Below, in pieces: positions 35,425-46,933 of a stretch of DNA of 64,000 nucleotides. The DNA comes from Mixophyes australis (taxonomy: Eukaryota > Chordata > Amphibia > Anura > Limnodynastidae). The stretch is from assembly GCA_036250195.1 (NCBI GenBank), contig JAVHZZ010000008.1, positions 6,767,434 to 6,831,433 on the forward strand, in the 5' to 3' direction. The first letter of the stretch is position 1; the number at the start of each line of letters is the position of its first letter. The notes under the pieces were generated by a model. The model was not told where the DNA came from and made no database searches. It saw only the letters and a program-made list of their open reading frames with translations. The translations under genes were made by a program, and so were the position numbers.

Positions 35425-35885
35425 AGCGAGTGTAACCTGCACCCACTCTATGGAACTCTCTCCCTCGCACAATAAGACTCTCCTCTGTTCTACAAACTTT
35501 CAAGCGTTCTCTGAAAACCTACCTATTCAGACAAGCTTATAATATTCCTCAACCACCATCTTAACCTCACTACCTTTAGCCTGTTACACAATTTCACACA
35601 AGACAACTACCCCCGGACCAACATTGTTGTGTGACAGGATCATTTAGCTTATGAGTCACCCTACCTTTGCAGTCTGGCTGGGCCAAGATGCAAAATGTAT
35701 ACTTAACCTCATGTGTTAATCTCCCATTGTCCCATAGATTGTAAGCTTGCGAGCAGGGCCTTCTCACCTCTTTGTCTGTTTTACCCAGTTTGTTTATTAG
35801 TTTATTACGTTTGTCCCCAATTGTAAAGCGCTACGGAATATGTTGGCGCTATATAAATAAATGATGATGATGATGATGATGATAA
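35425..35885 (+). mobile_element. L2-type LINE 3' end, second subfamily
   Basis: Starts with a degraded ORF2 C-terminus: 'WNSLP', then 'QTFKRSLKTYLFRQAY' in the plus frame. It continues through a 3' UTR with 'TGTAAGCTTGCGAGCAGGGC' and 'CCCCAATTGTAAAGCGCTAC' to 'TGGCGCTATATAAATAAATG' and (GAT)n. It is 5'-truncated. The 3' UTR differs from the copies at 17855 and 61588, indicating another L2 subfamily, shared with the fragment at 63424. Confidence 0.9.
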
Positions 35886-36380
35886 TACACACATCACTAC
35901 AAGGCTCCAGTAGGCAAACACAGCTCAAGGTACTATTGTACACTTACCTTTAATTAAACAGTGGTAGATACGGGAGAGAAAAAGAGAGCTATAGATATGA
36001 AAGAGAGGGATAAGAGAGGAAGCAAGAGACAGATATGATATTAGACATACGGTGATGTACAGCTCAGGCACATACAGCTCAGACTGACGTACATCACCGT
36101 ATGTGTAATTTTTCAGGTCTGCTGTATGGGGAGAGCGTTGGGGTAGAGGGAACTGCGAATCCCTCACTGCAGCTTACTGCGCTCCCCTGTGGTCACTATC
36201 GCAAAGGTGGGCACTACGCGACAGTAACCACAGAAAAGATAGGAGAGGGGTCTTCACAGGAACAGTGGTCTGTCGTGACTGCTGTTCCCGTTGAAGCTTT
36301 TTAAAAAATACACACAATCTTATCTTTGATACGGATTGAAAGTGATTGTGTTAAAAATTACTTCTTTAATAAATATGCCC
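35886..36380. other. Noncoding stretch with purine tract and hairpin
   Basis: A GA-rich tract spans 35970-36035. A perfect 16-bp inverted repeat (ACATACGGTGATGTAC at 36045-36060, its reverse complement at 36089-36104) surrounds a 28-base spacer. No gene seen. Confidence 0.6.
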
Positions 36381-36417
<37 letters not shown>

Positions 36418-36420
36418 TAA

Positions 36421-36491
<71 letters not shown>

Positions 36492-36513
36492 TGTGATAGA
36501 TAGATAGATATGT

Positions 36514-36560
<47 letters not shown>
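36381..36560. repeat. (GACA)n(GATA)n compound microsatellite
   Basis: About 180 bp of tetranucleotides: a GACA-rich part to about 36450, then GATA repeats interrupted twice by 'TATGTGATA'. Both strands give Tyr/Leu/Ser-rich or Asp/Arg-rich spurious frames. GATA/GACA is the repeat class originally called Bkm, sometimes enriched on vertebrate sex chromosomes. A single tract says nothing about linkage. Confidence 0.97.
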
Positions 36561-36603
36561 GAAGGTGCAGGATTTCACACAAAAGTGGGCATTCTGGGGA
36601 GGT

Positions 36604-36906
36604 ATCATCATCATCATCATCATCAATTATTTATATAGCGCCACTAATTCTGCAGCGCTGTACAGAGAACTCATTTACACCAGTCCCTGCCCCATTACAG
36701 TCTAAATTTCCTAACATACACACACAGACAGACAGACAGACTAGGATCAATTTTATAGCAGCCAATTAACCTATCAGTATGTTTTTGGAGTGTGGGAGGA
36801 AACCAGAGCACCCGGAGGAAACCCACGCAAACACGGGGAGAACATACAAACTCCACACAGATAAGCCATGGTCGGGAATTGAACTCATGACCCCAGTGCT
36901 GTGAGG
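36604..36906 (-). repeat. tRNA-SINE lacking its tRNA 5' end
   Basis: On the minus strand it runs from 'CTCACAGCACTGGGGTCATG' and B-box-like 'GAGTTCAATTCCCGACC' through the 'TTTCCTCCGGGTGCTCTGG' centre to 'GGCGCTATATAAATAATTGA' and (GAT)n. The A-box part (GGTGGCTCAGTGGTTAGCAC) is missing at 36907, a truncation. It sits 44 bp from the GATA array. Confidence 0.92.
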
Positions 36907-38010
36907 CGTTTGAATCAGGGTACAGGCATATTTTGTCTCGATTCTGCATGTCTCAGTGTTGGGCAGTATTGTTTGATAGATGTCATCTACACAGTGGAAG
37001 CAGCCAGTTTATGGGCTGAGCCAGTCTTCAAGCACATGCAGCCTATCCAGTCGCTGGGAGTCAGTGACACACGCTGCGTTCAGTGATGTCACTCGTTGGT
37101 ACTGGACTGATGTGTTCAGTGCTCACACCAGCTGCCCCCTCTGTATACGTTAAGGGAACCATCATAGACAGACACTGCTGGGTCTCTCAGGACATAATCT
37201 GACTGTCTCTGTCCGTGTACTCGGCCTCTCTCAGCCCACTGAGCCCCTATTCAATATACTGATAACTCTGATTCCTGTGTCAGCATCAGTTCATAGTGAC
37301 GCCAGGAGACTTTCCATAAATCATTTCTAGTCTGTCTGAGAAAAGAAGAGCGTAACACAATGGGCAACAAATCAAGTAAATATATCGCAGCTCTGCAAAT
37401 TGTGCTGTAAATTATGGCAGAATATTTGCAATCTTTATAAACCACGAGAGACTAAACAGCGCCGGCGGGATCATAATGGAAAATTTATCTTTCCAAACAA
37501 GAAAAACTATGTTGCTCAAAATCATTTTTTAAGACCTTTTTGTTGTATTAAAGGAAAACAATATTTCAAGTATTGATGTAAGGGAGCACTACTAGCCAAT
37601 ATGTATTGTAGATAAAGCCCATTTAATGCATATGTCTCCTGAGAAATATATTTTGCAGGGGCACATACATACATACATACATACATACACACATACGTGT
37701 TCTTTACATCTCCACATGTTACTTTCAGACAAATACTCCATGTAAACGTAACAGATATAAAAGAGAGGCTTCTGGTCTTCTTCTTCTCTGATACGTTACC
37801 ACGGTAACTGAGAGTAATGTTACTTTTTGTACAGTTTGGAGATATTTTGAGATGACGGCAGGTGGTTATTTGGTAAAATATTTGGGGGTCTATTTATCCA
37901 AAATGTAGACTTTCTTTCGCTGCTTATTACGGCTTCTATAGATGACCCCAATACTTAAATTAGCCTTTCTCTTGCGAAATGTGCCGTTGTCACAGGAGCT
38001 AACGCTTCAT
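36907..38010. other. Noncoding stretch, no gene seen
   Basis: An (ATAC)n tract occupies about 37663-37692. No other delimited feature. Confidence 0.5.
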
Positions 38011-38290
38011 AAGCTCTCGCGGGCAGGGTCCTGTACCCTGTGTCTCCTGTCTGTCCACTTTCCGTCTTTCTCACTCGTCCCTATTATGACTCTGATAGTT
38101 CCCAGCTGTTTGTTGATTGTATAACTATGTATTATGTATCATTGTTTAATTTGTAAATGAGAACTCCATTTAAACCCCTACATACGGCGCTGCGGAAACT
38201 TTGTGGTGCCTTATAAATAAAAGATAATAATAATATAATAATAACAATATACAATATAATAATAAGAATCAAAATAATAATAATAATAAA
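38011..38290 (+). mobile_element. L2-like 3' UTR fragment
   Basis: 'AAGCTCTCGCGGGCAGGGTC' is followed by 'TACATACGGCGCTGCGGAAA', 'TTGTGGTGCCTTATAAATAA' and an (AAT)n tail. The order is that of the L2 3' UTRs at 18120-18470 and 61840-62196, with no coding part left. Confidence 0.82.
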
Positions 38291-38886
38291 TAGGCTCCAT
38301 GATCTTAAAGTTCTCAATATGAGCTGTTGTGAAACAAATGTCTAATGCAGGTGATGTAACAATTGAAAGGTCAGTATATTTTAAGATGTAGCTGACTGGG
38401 GTCAGTTCACCTATTGTGTTCTTTCTTCAAAAGTTGTTACACACGGACGTGCAGGAGGTGATTTACACAGAGTTCAGTCAACTGCTATGGGCTCGTATGA
38501 TGCTCTATTTGGAGCAGCGCAGTGCCTTATTTAAGAAAGTTAGCGGCACCTGCAATCTCATTACCATGCATACTCCGACCTGGTTCCTTCTCTGGGTACA
38601 GCCTCCGGTGTAGGGCCGTGCCATGCAGCATAGAGGAACGTCGAGGTCTACGTACTAAGGCAAATATGGATGAAAGGGTGGAAACGTTTTACTCTCTCCT
38701 ATTTGTCTTCGTACGTAGTCCCTCCGTGTTATCACACATAGGAGAATGTGAAGTGGGAGGGCTCTGCAAGCAAGCGGCCAATCCAAGAAACTAAGCCTTA
38801 ACAGCAGCACAGAGCAGTCGTGGGAGACTCTGGATAAAGCTGAACAGTGCGGTATCAAGCTAACCTCCATAGGAGGCAAAGGTCAC
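38291..38886. other. Noncoding spacer
   Basis: No gene recognised. The 90-codon frame at 38522-38794 is unsupported. Confidence 0.45.
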
Positions 38887-39752
38887 GGGCCTGAGTCATT
38901 AATAATACTGAGCGCAGCGAGCGTTTATTATAAACTGCACGCAACTCGGCTTTGCGAACTCCCAAAGTCAAGATGGAACGGATCTAAAGATACGTCTGGT
39001 GATAACTGCGGGTGTAGGTTTACTCTGTTGTACTAGACCAGACACTACAGGACACGTACAATACATATGTGGGATATAAAATCTCAAAAGAACTCACAGA
39101 AAAAAAAATATATATATACAACTAATATTACATGTCAATATTATGGTCATTTATGAATATTCATAGAAATTTTTGTAAAAATGTTTTGTTGCTTTTGAAA
39201 AACATTTACTAGGGTGTCCTTAATGTCTACTGTACATAACAGATATTTATACAGTTGCTCCCGATGGGATACACATGTTACAGCATGAATATGATACTGA
39301 CGTAACTAGGGGGTATATTTACTAAACTATTTGTTTAAAAAGTGGAGATCTTGATTATAGAAATCCAATCAGATTCTAGCTGTCGTTTATTTAGTACATT
39401 CTGCAAAATGACAGCTAGAATCTGATTGGTTGCTATAGGCAACATCTCCACTTTTTAAACAAATAGTTTAGTAAATATACCCCAAGGACTCAGGACTTAG
39501 ACTAGACCTCTGGATGGAGAAAGAGATACTTCAGAAGACCAGCGCATTTATGACTTGGACGGGGTTGCCCAGGAACGCCCTTTCTGTATATTACCTACAT
39601 GTATTCACCCATTCTCCACCACGTTCCCTCCCCGAAATCGTAGGCTGGAGTAAGTGTGGTTTGCGCTCGAAGATGACTTGGATGTGGCTGCGATCATCCG
39701 GTTCTGAGCATACGCAGACTGATTTTGCATATATGTTCCTTAATGATTCAGG
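38887..39752 (-). mobile_element. Family B element (B3) carrying a C MITE
   Basis: The left end is 'GGGCCTGAGTCATTAAT' and the right end 'TTCCTTAATGATTCAGGC'. Internal words include 'AAGATACGTCTGGTGATAAC', 'TTAATGTCTACTGTACATAA' and 'CCGAAATCGTAGGCTGGAGT', matching B5. It is interrupted at 39310-39483 by family C copy C3. Divergence from the other B copies is high. Confidence 0.82.
39310..39483. mobile_element. Family C palindromic MITE (C3), inside B3
   Basis: The ends are 'GGGGTATATTTACTAAAC' and 'GTTTAGTAAATATACCCC'. The inner arms are 'AATCCAATCAGATTCTAGC' and 'GCTAGAATCTGATTGGTTGC'. The 174-bp near-perfect palindrome is nested in family B element B3 and therefore younger. Confidence 0.93.
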
Positions 39753-39760
39753 CTCTGCAT

Positions 39761-40059
39761 GCATAGGCAAACCGAGGGGGGTTTCCTAGTGCCTGGAAAC
39801 CCCCCTCCATGCCTGGGGCACTGTATAATTGAGGTGGCTGGACCCTGCCCCTGTTTGACACGGCTCTGCTTGAAAAGGGAGAGTTGTGCGCACCTAACAG
39901 TAGTGCACGTAGCATTGCCCATGTATATTATAGGGATAGGAAGAGTTGGAGAGCAGCCAAGCACTGTCTAAAATTATAGCCACGCCCCCATGCATTCTGG
40001 TCACGCCCACTGGCGGCGTGGTGTGGAAACCCCCCTCTACAGATCCTGCGTTTGCCCCT
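39761..40059 (+). mobile_element. Family D short repeat, copy D3
   Basis: Begins 'GCATAGGCAAACCGAGG' eight bases after the end of B3 and ends 'CTGCGTTTGCCCCT'. Very similar to D4. Its placement suggests insertion at or beside the B3 terminus. Confidence 0.9.
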
Positions 40060-41924
40060 GGTATGTGTAACATTGTGTAACCATTACTTTCAGGGAATAC
40101 CTGTAACTTCATCCTTGTTAACACTAGCCCTCAATTGGAGAACTGTGCTTCAGTTTCTATTCCATGGAAGAGGGAATGGATTACATAGAGGAAGTTAAGC
40201 AGGATTGTTACTAACCTTATAAACTGTAGAAAAGCACTGCAGTCCAAGTAATACATTTCTACATAAATTAATGTATTCCTTTATTTAGACAACTATGATC
40301 GAATACAAAAAAGTACATTTTGTTTTTGCCACAAGACTAAATTATTATTTTTCTATAAATTGTTGAGAATTGATTTCTTTTTACAGTTTTTTTTATATTG
40401 CGTTAGGATATACAGTATATGTGTTAAGCAGTATTAAACGTATATTTGAGCAGTGCGAAAAGCAGAAAACAGGCATTGCAGATTTGCACTGACCTGCGCC
40501 CCTCGCAGCGGGAAGAGAACACACAGAATTATTTATGAACTTGATAAATTTGCTGAATCTGACACCAATGGCAGCGCAGGTCAATGTTCTCGCTGCACAT
40601 TTCCAACTAATCTTGTTCTTTAATACTGACGTCAGGATATTTTGCCAGGGTTCGTGTTATCAGAGAAGCGCAGTTATCAGTGGGATTGTCTCTGTGAAAC
40701 GCGTGCGGCAGCATTTCTATAACTACTTTCTAACAGTGAAATTCTTAGACAATTCTTGTTCATTTTCATTCACTATAGTGTGTAGCTATCGCTGATGATT
40801 ATTGCAGTTGAATGTTTACTAATTGGTGGTCGGATGTATAGAAACATCTTTGGATTTTCTCTTTAATTCTGAAACTTCAGCTGAGTTTCTGTAAACAGCT
40901 GAAATATAAAACTGCTACTAGGTCCAAAGGGCCAAAATATAACATATAATCCTGCCCAGGATAAGACAGACAAAATATAAAGAGGGTAAGAGATGGGGGG
41001 CAAATAAGAGACAAGGGGGATGAACAGACATGAGGGAGATGATGGGATATTTTGGGGGTTTGACATGATGGGGGGGAGGGGCAGTCACAGATTTCAGCCA
41101 CATAAGACAGGGATCACAACTGAAACACCAGGCGCGCACAGATTTGTGTTGTGTTATTGTGTTATTAGTGGTGGGCGATCTAAGAGGACCTCAGCTCATA
41201 TTTTGTAATACAAACATAGTTCATTTAACAACACCAGTGTTTGGACGTTCACAGATAGCGCAAAATTCTACTCGGAGATATGTTAATATGTTTCTATCTG
41301 ATAAGTAGGTTTTGTAAATTCCCCTATAATTCTCAGGATGCAGGAAGTCAAAATACGTAACATAAATACAAAGTGAATGAATTTGTGTGCAATATCCTAA
41401 GTCAGTTACATAGTTCAAAGAATAACACATCTATTTTTATCCGCTATCGCCAATTTGAAATACTTGCTATATAGGCTTCCCCATGCAAAAGCAAGGATAA
41501 GATTTTGCCGGTGAACTTTACCGGGGGCGGTAGTGCCGGCGAAAGGAGTGATATGATCAGTGGTTGATCTTTAATGTTATATTAAACCAGCCTCTACCTC
41601 TATGATGGACATAAGCCGTTCAATCTGCTCTATTTTTATTAAGAAAACACGTCTTCAACTTCCAGGAACAGTCTAAGTTTTAAAGGTTATGAGACATTTA
41701 TAAAAATGTCTCCGATCATATCCATCAGTCTGATCTCTCTCTTTATTACATTAATGCAAAATTACTTAGTGACGCAATTTAACAGAAAAAACTATAACCA
41801 ATATACTGGTCCGGAGAGCTATGAGTTATCTTATCGCTTCACTGCGCCAGTCTTACTAATTGTGCGTGTGTGCCGGCTCGCTGGGTGGAACTGTAAGCCA
41901 AGATTCGGCTTTGAACTAAGACCA
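40060..41924. other. Noncoding stretch, no gene seen
   Basis: No transposon or gene delimited. Overlapping minus-strand frames around 40863-41139 are Pro/Ser-rich readings of a purine-rich strand and lack homology that I recognise. Confidence 0.5.
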
Positions 41925-42102
41925 GGGGGTAAATGTATCAAGCTGAGAGTTTTCCGTCGGGTTTGAAAAGTGGAGATGTTGCCTATAGCAACCAATCAGG
42001 TTCTAGCTGTCATTTTGTAGAATGTACTGAATAAATCATAGCTAGAATCTGATTGGTTAGTCAAACCCGCTGGAAAAATCTCAGCTTGATACATTTACCT
42101 CC
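41925..42102. mobile_element. Family C palindromic MITE (C5)
   Basis: The left end 'GGGGGTAAATGTATCAAGC' is inverted at the right as 'GCTTGATACATTTACCTCC'. The arms include 'ATAGCAACCAATCAGGTTC' and 'GAATCTGATTGGTTA'. The right arm lacks ~20 bases (GCTATAGGCAACATC...). It belongs to the same subfamily as C1. Confidence 0.9.
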
Positions 42103-44438
42103 AGATCCTAATAACTGGCGCTGTCTCTTTAAGCTACAATGTATATCTGCTCTATCTCGCCATCTCTCTCACGGTCTGACAGTCATGAGTGCCGGCCCTA
42201 GAGGTTTCCTGGAAGTAAAGCATATAATCATTATAAAGCACAATCTCTTACATGACTCAGTTGTAGTAAAACAGTCATTTCATCTCCCTTTTAAATGATA
42301 TTGCTCATAGCAAAAACTTATGAACCTACTTGTTAAGGTTTTTTTTATACCACACTAGAATGTTCCCCCTGTTGAGGACATAAAGATGTAAATGACAATT
42401 CTTTAATGGTTATTCTTCTTAATAATCCCTTGGATTTATGACAGGGGGGTGACAAGCTGGGTGGAGGGATGGGGCAATGAAATTGATTTGTCATTATACC
42501 TCTCTGTGCGTAGATGACTGAGCTGTTTATTTGTACATTAGCAGAGAGCCGGCGACGTACAATCGCATCCTGAGATTTATCTGCAGTGTCTCACTGAACC
42601 CAATCATAGCGGGTTATGGCAGAGAGGATGGGGAGGGTACAGGAGAGTTTGCTGTTGCTTAGAAACAAATAGATTCTATTCGTTATAAATGTTCCATTTG
42701 CAAATTGTATAATTAATTGTTAGCCAAATGGGCAAAAACTTTCATTGGCCTGATGTTAGTATACACAGGATGTTATCATTGCGCATTGTATCAGGTAATG
42801 TCTATCATCTTATTACCTAGGTTCCGAAACTGTGGTAGTGTAGTCCAAACAATCAAATACAGTCAAGAGGTACATCAGTCTATTAAAGCAACAATTAGGG
42901 ACTGGCTAGGCTGGGGGGCAGGGGGACATCTTGCCCCCCAGGCTAAAATTTGCCAGCCCTCCCCTGGTAACAATACCATGAAATAATGAGGTATGTATGT
43001 TAACATAAATCACTGTGGCAGGCAAAGTCTGATTATCCAATAGGCTGACTAGGCTGCAGCCATAGGGCACAAGGCCTTTGGGGGGCGCAAAATTGTCGGA
43101 AGTGCAAAATTTGACAACAAGAGGTATTCACTGAAATTAATTTTAAAATACAAAGGAATAGTTGTTCTCCAAAGTAAAAAGAAAATATAAAAGATGTAGT
43201 AAGATTTTAATCTTGACGTATTCCCATGGTAAAGGCTGAAGATAATAAGTCATCCTTCAGCCGCCACTTGGGGATAAGCGAGAAGGAGATTCGAGGATGG
43301 CGACAGGCGAAGACGTGAAGCCCCCTCACCCTTCACATCTTCACCCTCAGTAGCGCTCGTTCATCCCTCCATTTTGCTATACAGTTTTGATTTTAATGAA
43401 AATAAAGTTGGTGCCAAAGATTGCTGTGAGCATTTTAACAAGCCAAGTGGAGCTGAATATCAAAACACAGGAACATGAACATTGGTAGGGGGCAAAGGAA
43501 GCCACATTTTAAATTAAGGATGCGCTTGTCTTTATTTACCACGTATTAGTATGGTGTGGTAGATGAGGGGTTGCTACGAGTGTAATAACGTAGGGCGGTC
43601 TGAACCCTTAAGCAGGGTCTGGTGGCAGGCAATAAAGAGACTGTTGGTATTTACTCTTTTCCCTAGTTTGTTTTCTGCAGGCTACTCTTAATGATTTATG
43701 GTTCTGGGCTACCATGGCAACCACAGTCACAAGGCACATGATGATGTAAGCAGAGGGGCTTTGGAACGCCCATCTGAGCTCTGTCAGTACTGTAACATCC
43801 TCCTGCTCCCCCCTCTTCCATCACACAACTTGCTGTGAGACTGTGTAGCAGGCCGACTGTGTCTGTGTCTGGCAGACATTTTTTTTTTCCCCAAATTAAG
43901 AAGTTTTGTATAGGAGATAATGATTTGTAGGAGGATAGTTAAGGAAATCAGATACATACTTAAAAGTTATTTAATTTGCTATTTGATAAAAAAATCTTCT
44001 ATGTGAGGCCATCTAAATAAAGGGACATTTTAAATGAATGAAACTGATCATGAGAATCAGGGGACATCAGGACTATCCTCATTATAAATGCCATTTTTTT
44101 AAACTTATTTTTCCATGTAAATCTCATTTATCTGCCTGTACCCCGGCTGCATTTAGATAGGAACCCCCCAATAGTCCGGGCTTCTTACAGTAGACATTCC
44201 AAACTTTTTTACACCCAGCACTTGCTGCCCTCTTGGTGTCCTCATCCATTCATTTGAGTAAATATATCACACAAATGGCAAATGTGATTTAGGGGAGCAT
44301 GTTTCAGGCAATAAGTTTTCTGGTGTGGTTTTATTACACTGTGCTCAAAAAAGACATTATATTTGCATGTAGCTAAATGTAATCCTTCCTTTATTAAAGT
44401 CAGTTCTCATTTTAACTGATGCTTCTAATTCTGATAAA
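42103..44438. other. Noncoding stretch with minor GC-rich repeats
   Basis: At 42901-42966 a small foldback ('CTGGGGGGCAGGGGGACATC' followed by 'TTGCCCCCCAGG') resembles the one at 24717. The 43030-43100 segment ('GGCTGACTAGGCTGCAGCC') looks like repeat-derived sequence. No gene seen. Confidence 0.45.
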
Positions 44439-44635
44439 ATATTTGTTATTCTATAACTGGCTTCCTAGGAAGAATGTTTGTTTCTAGACACAAATGAGTC
44501 TGATAAGATGTATTTCATGTGGCAGATCCCAAAGCTGAAATATTAGAAGTTAATTTATTTCCCATTAGTGAAAATAACTTTTTTTCCAGTTGTTGATTCT
44601 CCACATATTGAAGTTTGCAGCTGGTCCTGAAGAAG

Positions 44636-44936
44636 TCGGGGTAGGGGGAGTGAGGAGGGGGGTAGGGGGAGTGAGAAGGGGGGTAGGGGGAGTGAGGAGG
44701 GGGGTGGGGGGAGTGAGGCGGGGGTAGGGGGAGTGAGGAGGGGGGTGGGGGGAGTGAGTAGGGGGGTAGGGGGAGTGAGGAGGGGGGTAGGGGGAGTGAG
44801 GAGGGGGGTGGGGGGAGTGAGGAGGGGGGTAGGGGGAGTGAGGAGGGGGGTGGGGGGAGTGAGGAGGGGGGTAGGGGGAGTGAGGAGGGGGGTAGGGGGA
44901 GTGAGGAGGGGGGTAGGGGGAGTGAAGGGGATGGGG
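44636..44936 (+). repeat. G-rich 21-bp minisatellite, first array
   Basis: Units AGGAGGGGGGTAGGGGGAGTG (21 bp, so reading frames stay open), with TAGGG/TGGGG variants, repeated about 14 times. Each unit has two runs of five or six G, so the plus strand can form many G-quadruplexes. The 69-codon RRGVGGV frame is a by-product. Confidence 0.95.
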
Positions 44937-45237
44937 AGTTAATTGAGCTACAGGGGTTTGTTTAGAAATGTAATGACTTTCCCTCTTTGTTTACTTTTAC
45001 GGCTGAGAGTTACTGCAAATTGCAGCTACAATATTGACAATATTTGTTATTCTATAACTGGCTTCCTAGGAAGAATGTTTGTTTCTAGACACAAATGAGT
45101 CTGATAAGATGTATTTCATGTGGCAGATCCCAAAGCTGAAATATTAGAAGTTAATTTATTTCCCATTAGTGAAAATAACTTTTTTTTTCCAGTTGTTGAT
45201 TCTCCACATATTGAAGTTTGCAGCTGGTCCTGAAGAA

Positions 45238-45517
45238 GTCGGGGTAGGGGGAGTGAGGAGGGGGGTAGGGGGAGTGAGGAGGGGGGTGGGGGGAGTGAGG
45301 AGTGGGGTAGGGGGAGTGAGGAGGGGGTAGGGGGAGTGAGAAGGGGGGTAGGGGGAGTGAGGAGGGGGGTGGGGGGAGTGAGGATGGGGGTAGGGGGAGT
45401 GAGGAGGGGGGTGGGGGGAGTGAGGAGGGGGGTGGGGGGAGTGAGGAGGGGGGTAGGGGGAGTGAGGAGGGGGGTAGGGGGAGTGAGGAGGGGGGTAGGG
45501 GGAGTGAAGGGGATGGG
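45238..45517 (+). repeat. G-rich 21-bp minisatellite, second array
   Basis: Same unit and flanks as the first array, about 13 units, with a different order of TAGGG and TGGGG variants and a few private changes (for example GAGGATGGGG near 45382). The two arrays have diverged internally since the 600-bp duplication. Confidence 0.95.
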
Positions 45518-45695
45518 GAGTTAATTGAGCTACAGGGGTTTGTTTAGAAATGTAATGACTTTCCCTCTTTGTTTACTTTTACGGCTGAGAGTTACTGCAA
45601 ATTGCAGCTACAATATTGACAATGTGTTATAATCACTCCTCAAAATATGTTTCCCATTAATTTATACACATGTATATACATACTCTCAACAGATT

Positions 45696-46029
45696 GGGCA
45701 GCAAGGTGACTCAGTGGTTAGCACTTCTGTCTTACAGCACTGTGGTCATGAGTTCAATTCCCGACCATGGCCTTATCTGTGTGGAGTTTGTATGTTCTCC
45801 CCGTGTTTGCATGGGTTTCCTCCGGGTGCTCCGGTTTCCTCCCACACTCCAAAAACATACTGGTAGGTTAATTGGCTGCTATAAAATTGACCCTAGTCTG
45901 TCTCTCTGTCTGTGTGTGTGTATATTAGGGAATTTAGACTGTAAGCCTCAATGGGGCAGGGACTGATGATAGTGAGTTCTCTGTACAGCGCTGTGGAATT
46001 AGTGGCGCTATATAAATAGTTGATGATGA
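45696..46029 (+). repeat. Full-length tRNA-SINE
   Basis: The head 'GGGCAGCAAGGTGACTCAG' has A-box-like TGGTTAGCAC and B-box-like GAGTTCAATTCCC. The 'TTTCCTCCGGGTGCTCCGG' centre, a (TG)n tract, 'GGGAATTTAGACTGTAAGC' and the tail 'GGCGCTATATAAATAGTTG' follow. A 98-codon frame through it is a product of the repeat, not a gene. Confidence 0.94.
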
Positions 46030-46615
46030 ACAGTCCCTAACTGAGGACTCCCTGACTGGCAGATATGTCCAATTGCCACTGCTCTGCAACAACAGAGATC
46101 GGGTGCAGTTGCATCTGCCCCTGGTGCACCCAGCGATGAAAGGGTATATTGTAGAGAGAGGAGGGGTATAAGGTGTGGCATAGTGCGATGACAGCACTTG
46201 GCACGCCCCCTGGGTGTGGCCACACCCCTGAGGGGATGTGAGCACTGCCCTGTAGAGACAGCAATTTATGGAAGAGCAATAACTGCCCCTCAGGCAGCGC
46301 TTACGCCATCTGTACCTATATTGAAGCATACACCTGTCCAGATTACAGGAACCATATGGATTTGCCGACCAAAAGTATAAATGCCACATCAAAGTCCGAC
46401 CTGCAACCACTGTAGAATCGCCACTTTGAATAAGTAAAACTTTTCAACTTTTCTCCTATAATAATGGAAGTTGTAAACTGCATCCTATCAGAAGTAGAGG
46501 AAGGGACCAGCCCCCCCCCTCCCCAGATGGGAGCTGGTGCAAAAATATTTAGGAGAATAGAAATAGTGCTGCGCCTTTTAACACAGCAAGAAACATCCCT
46601 ACAAATGTACACTGA
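46030..46615. other. Noncoding stretch, no gene seen
   Basis: Contains 'GCACGCCCCCTGGGTGTGGC' at 46201-46220 in a GC-rich repeat-like context. The 158-codon minus-strand frame (45934-46410) overlaps the SINE and has no recognisable domain. Confidence 0.45.
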
Positions 46616-46933
46616 GGGCCTGAGTCATTAAGGAGAGCAAAGCAAAAAAGGAGTAAGTTTTCTCCTGGACAAACCATGTTACAATACAAGGGGTGCAAAT
46701 TAGTTTATTATTTTGCACTTAAGATAAATACTGGCTGTTTATTTATGTAGCACACAAATACTTGATAGCTTTATTTTTACTGACATTTAAAGTTGATCTA
46801 GGACACGCCCTACCCCAACTATAAATCTGTCCTGACATTTTAACTTTGCCTCCCCCCTCCAATGCAACATGGTTTTGTCCAGGTGTAAATTTACTCCTTT
46901 TTGATGCTTTGCTCTACTTAATGACTCAGGCCC
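46616..46933. mobile_element. Family A palindromic MITE (A3), diverged
   Basis: The ends are 'GGGCCTGAGTCATTAAGG' and 'TTAATGACTCAGGCCC'. The left arm keeps 'CCTGGACAAACCATGTTACA' and 'AAGGGGTGCAAATTAG'. Part of the right arm (46798-46858) is replaced by unrelated 'GACACGCCCTACCCC' sequence. It is clearly a family A member, older or rearranged relative to A2. Confidence 0.85.

Larger units (their letters stand above)
44439..45623. repeat. ~600-bp tandem duplication (two units)
   Basis: The sequence starting 'ATTTGTTATTCTATAACTGG' at 44441 restarts at 45042, an offset of 601 bp. Both units contain the same order: unique-looking 5' part, poly-T (7 versus 9 T), G-rich 21-bp minisatellite, then 'GAGTTAATTGAGCTACAGGG' and 'CAGCTACAATATTGACAAT'. 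Outside the G-rich tract and the poly-T I see essentially no differences, so the duplication is recent. Confidence 0.93.

Noticed and set aside
36358..36626. Tyr/Leu/Ser-repeat frames
   Set aside because: Translation of the GATA/GACA microsatellite.
44733..44942. RRGVGGV repeat frame as a glycine-rich protein
   Set aside because: By-product of a 21-bp G-rich minisatellite. No flanking coding sequence.
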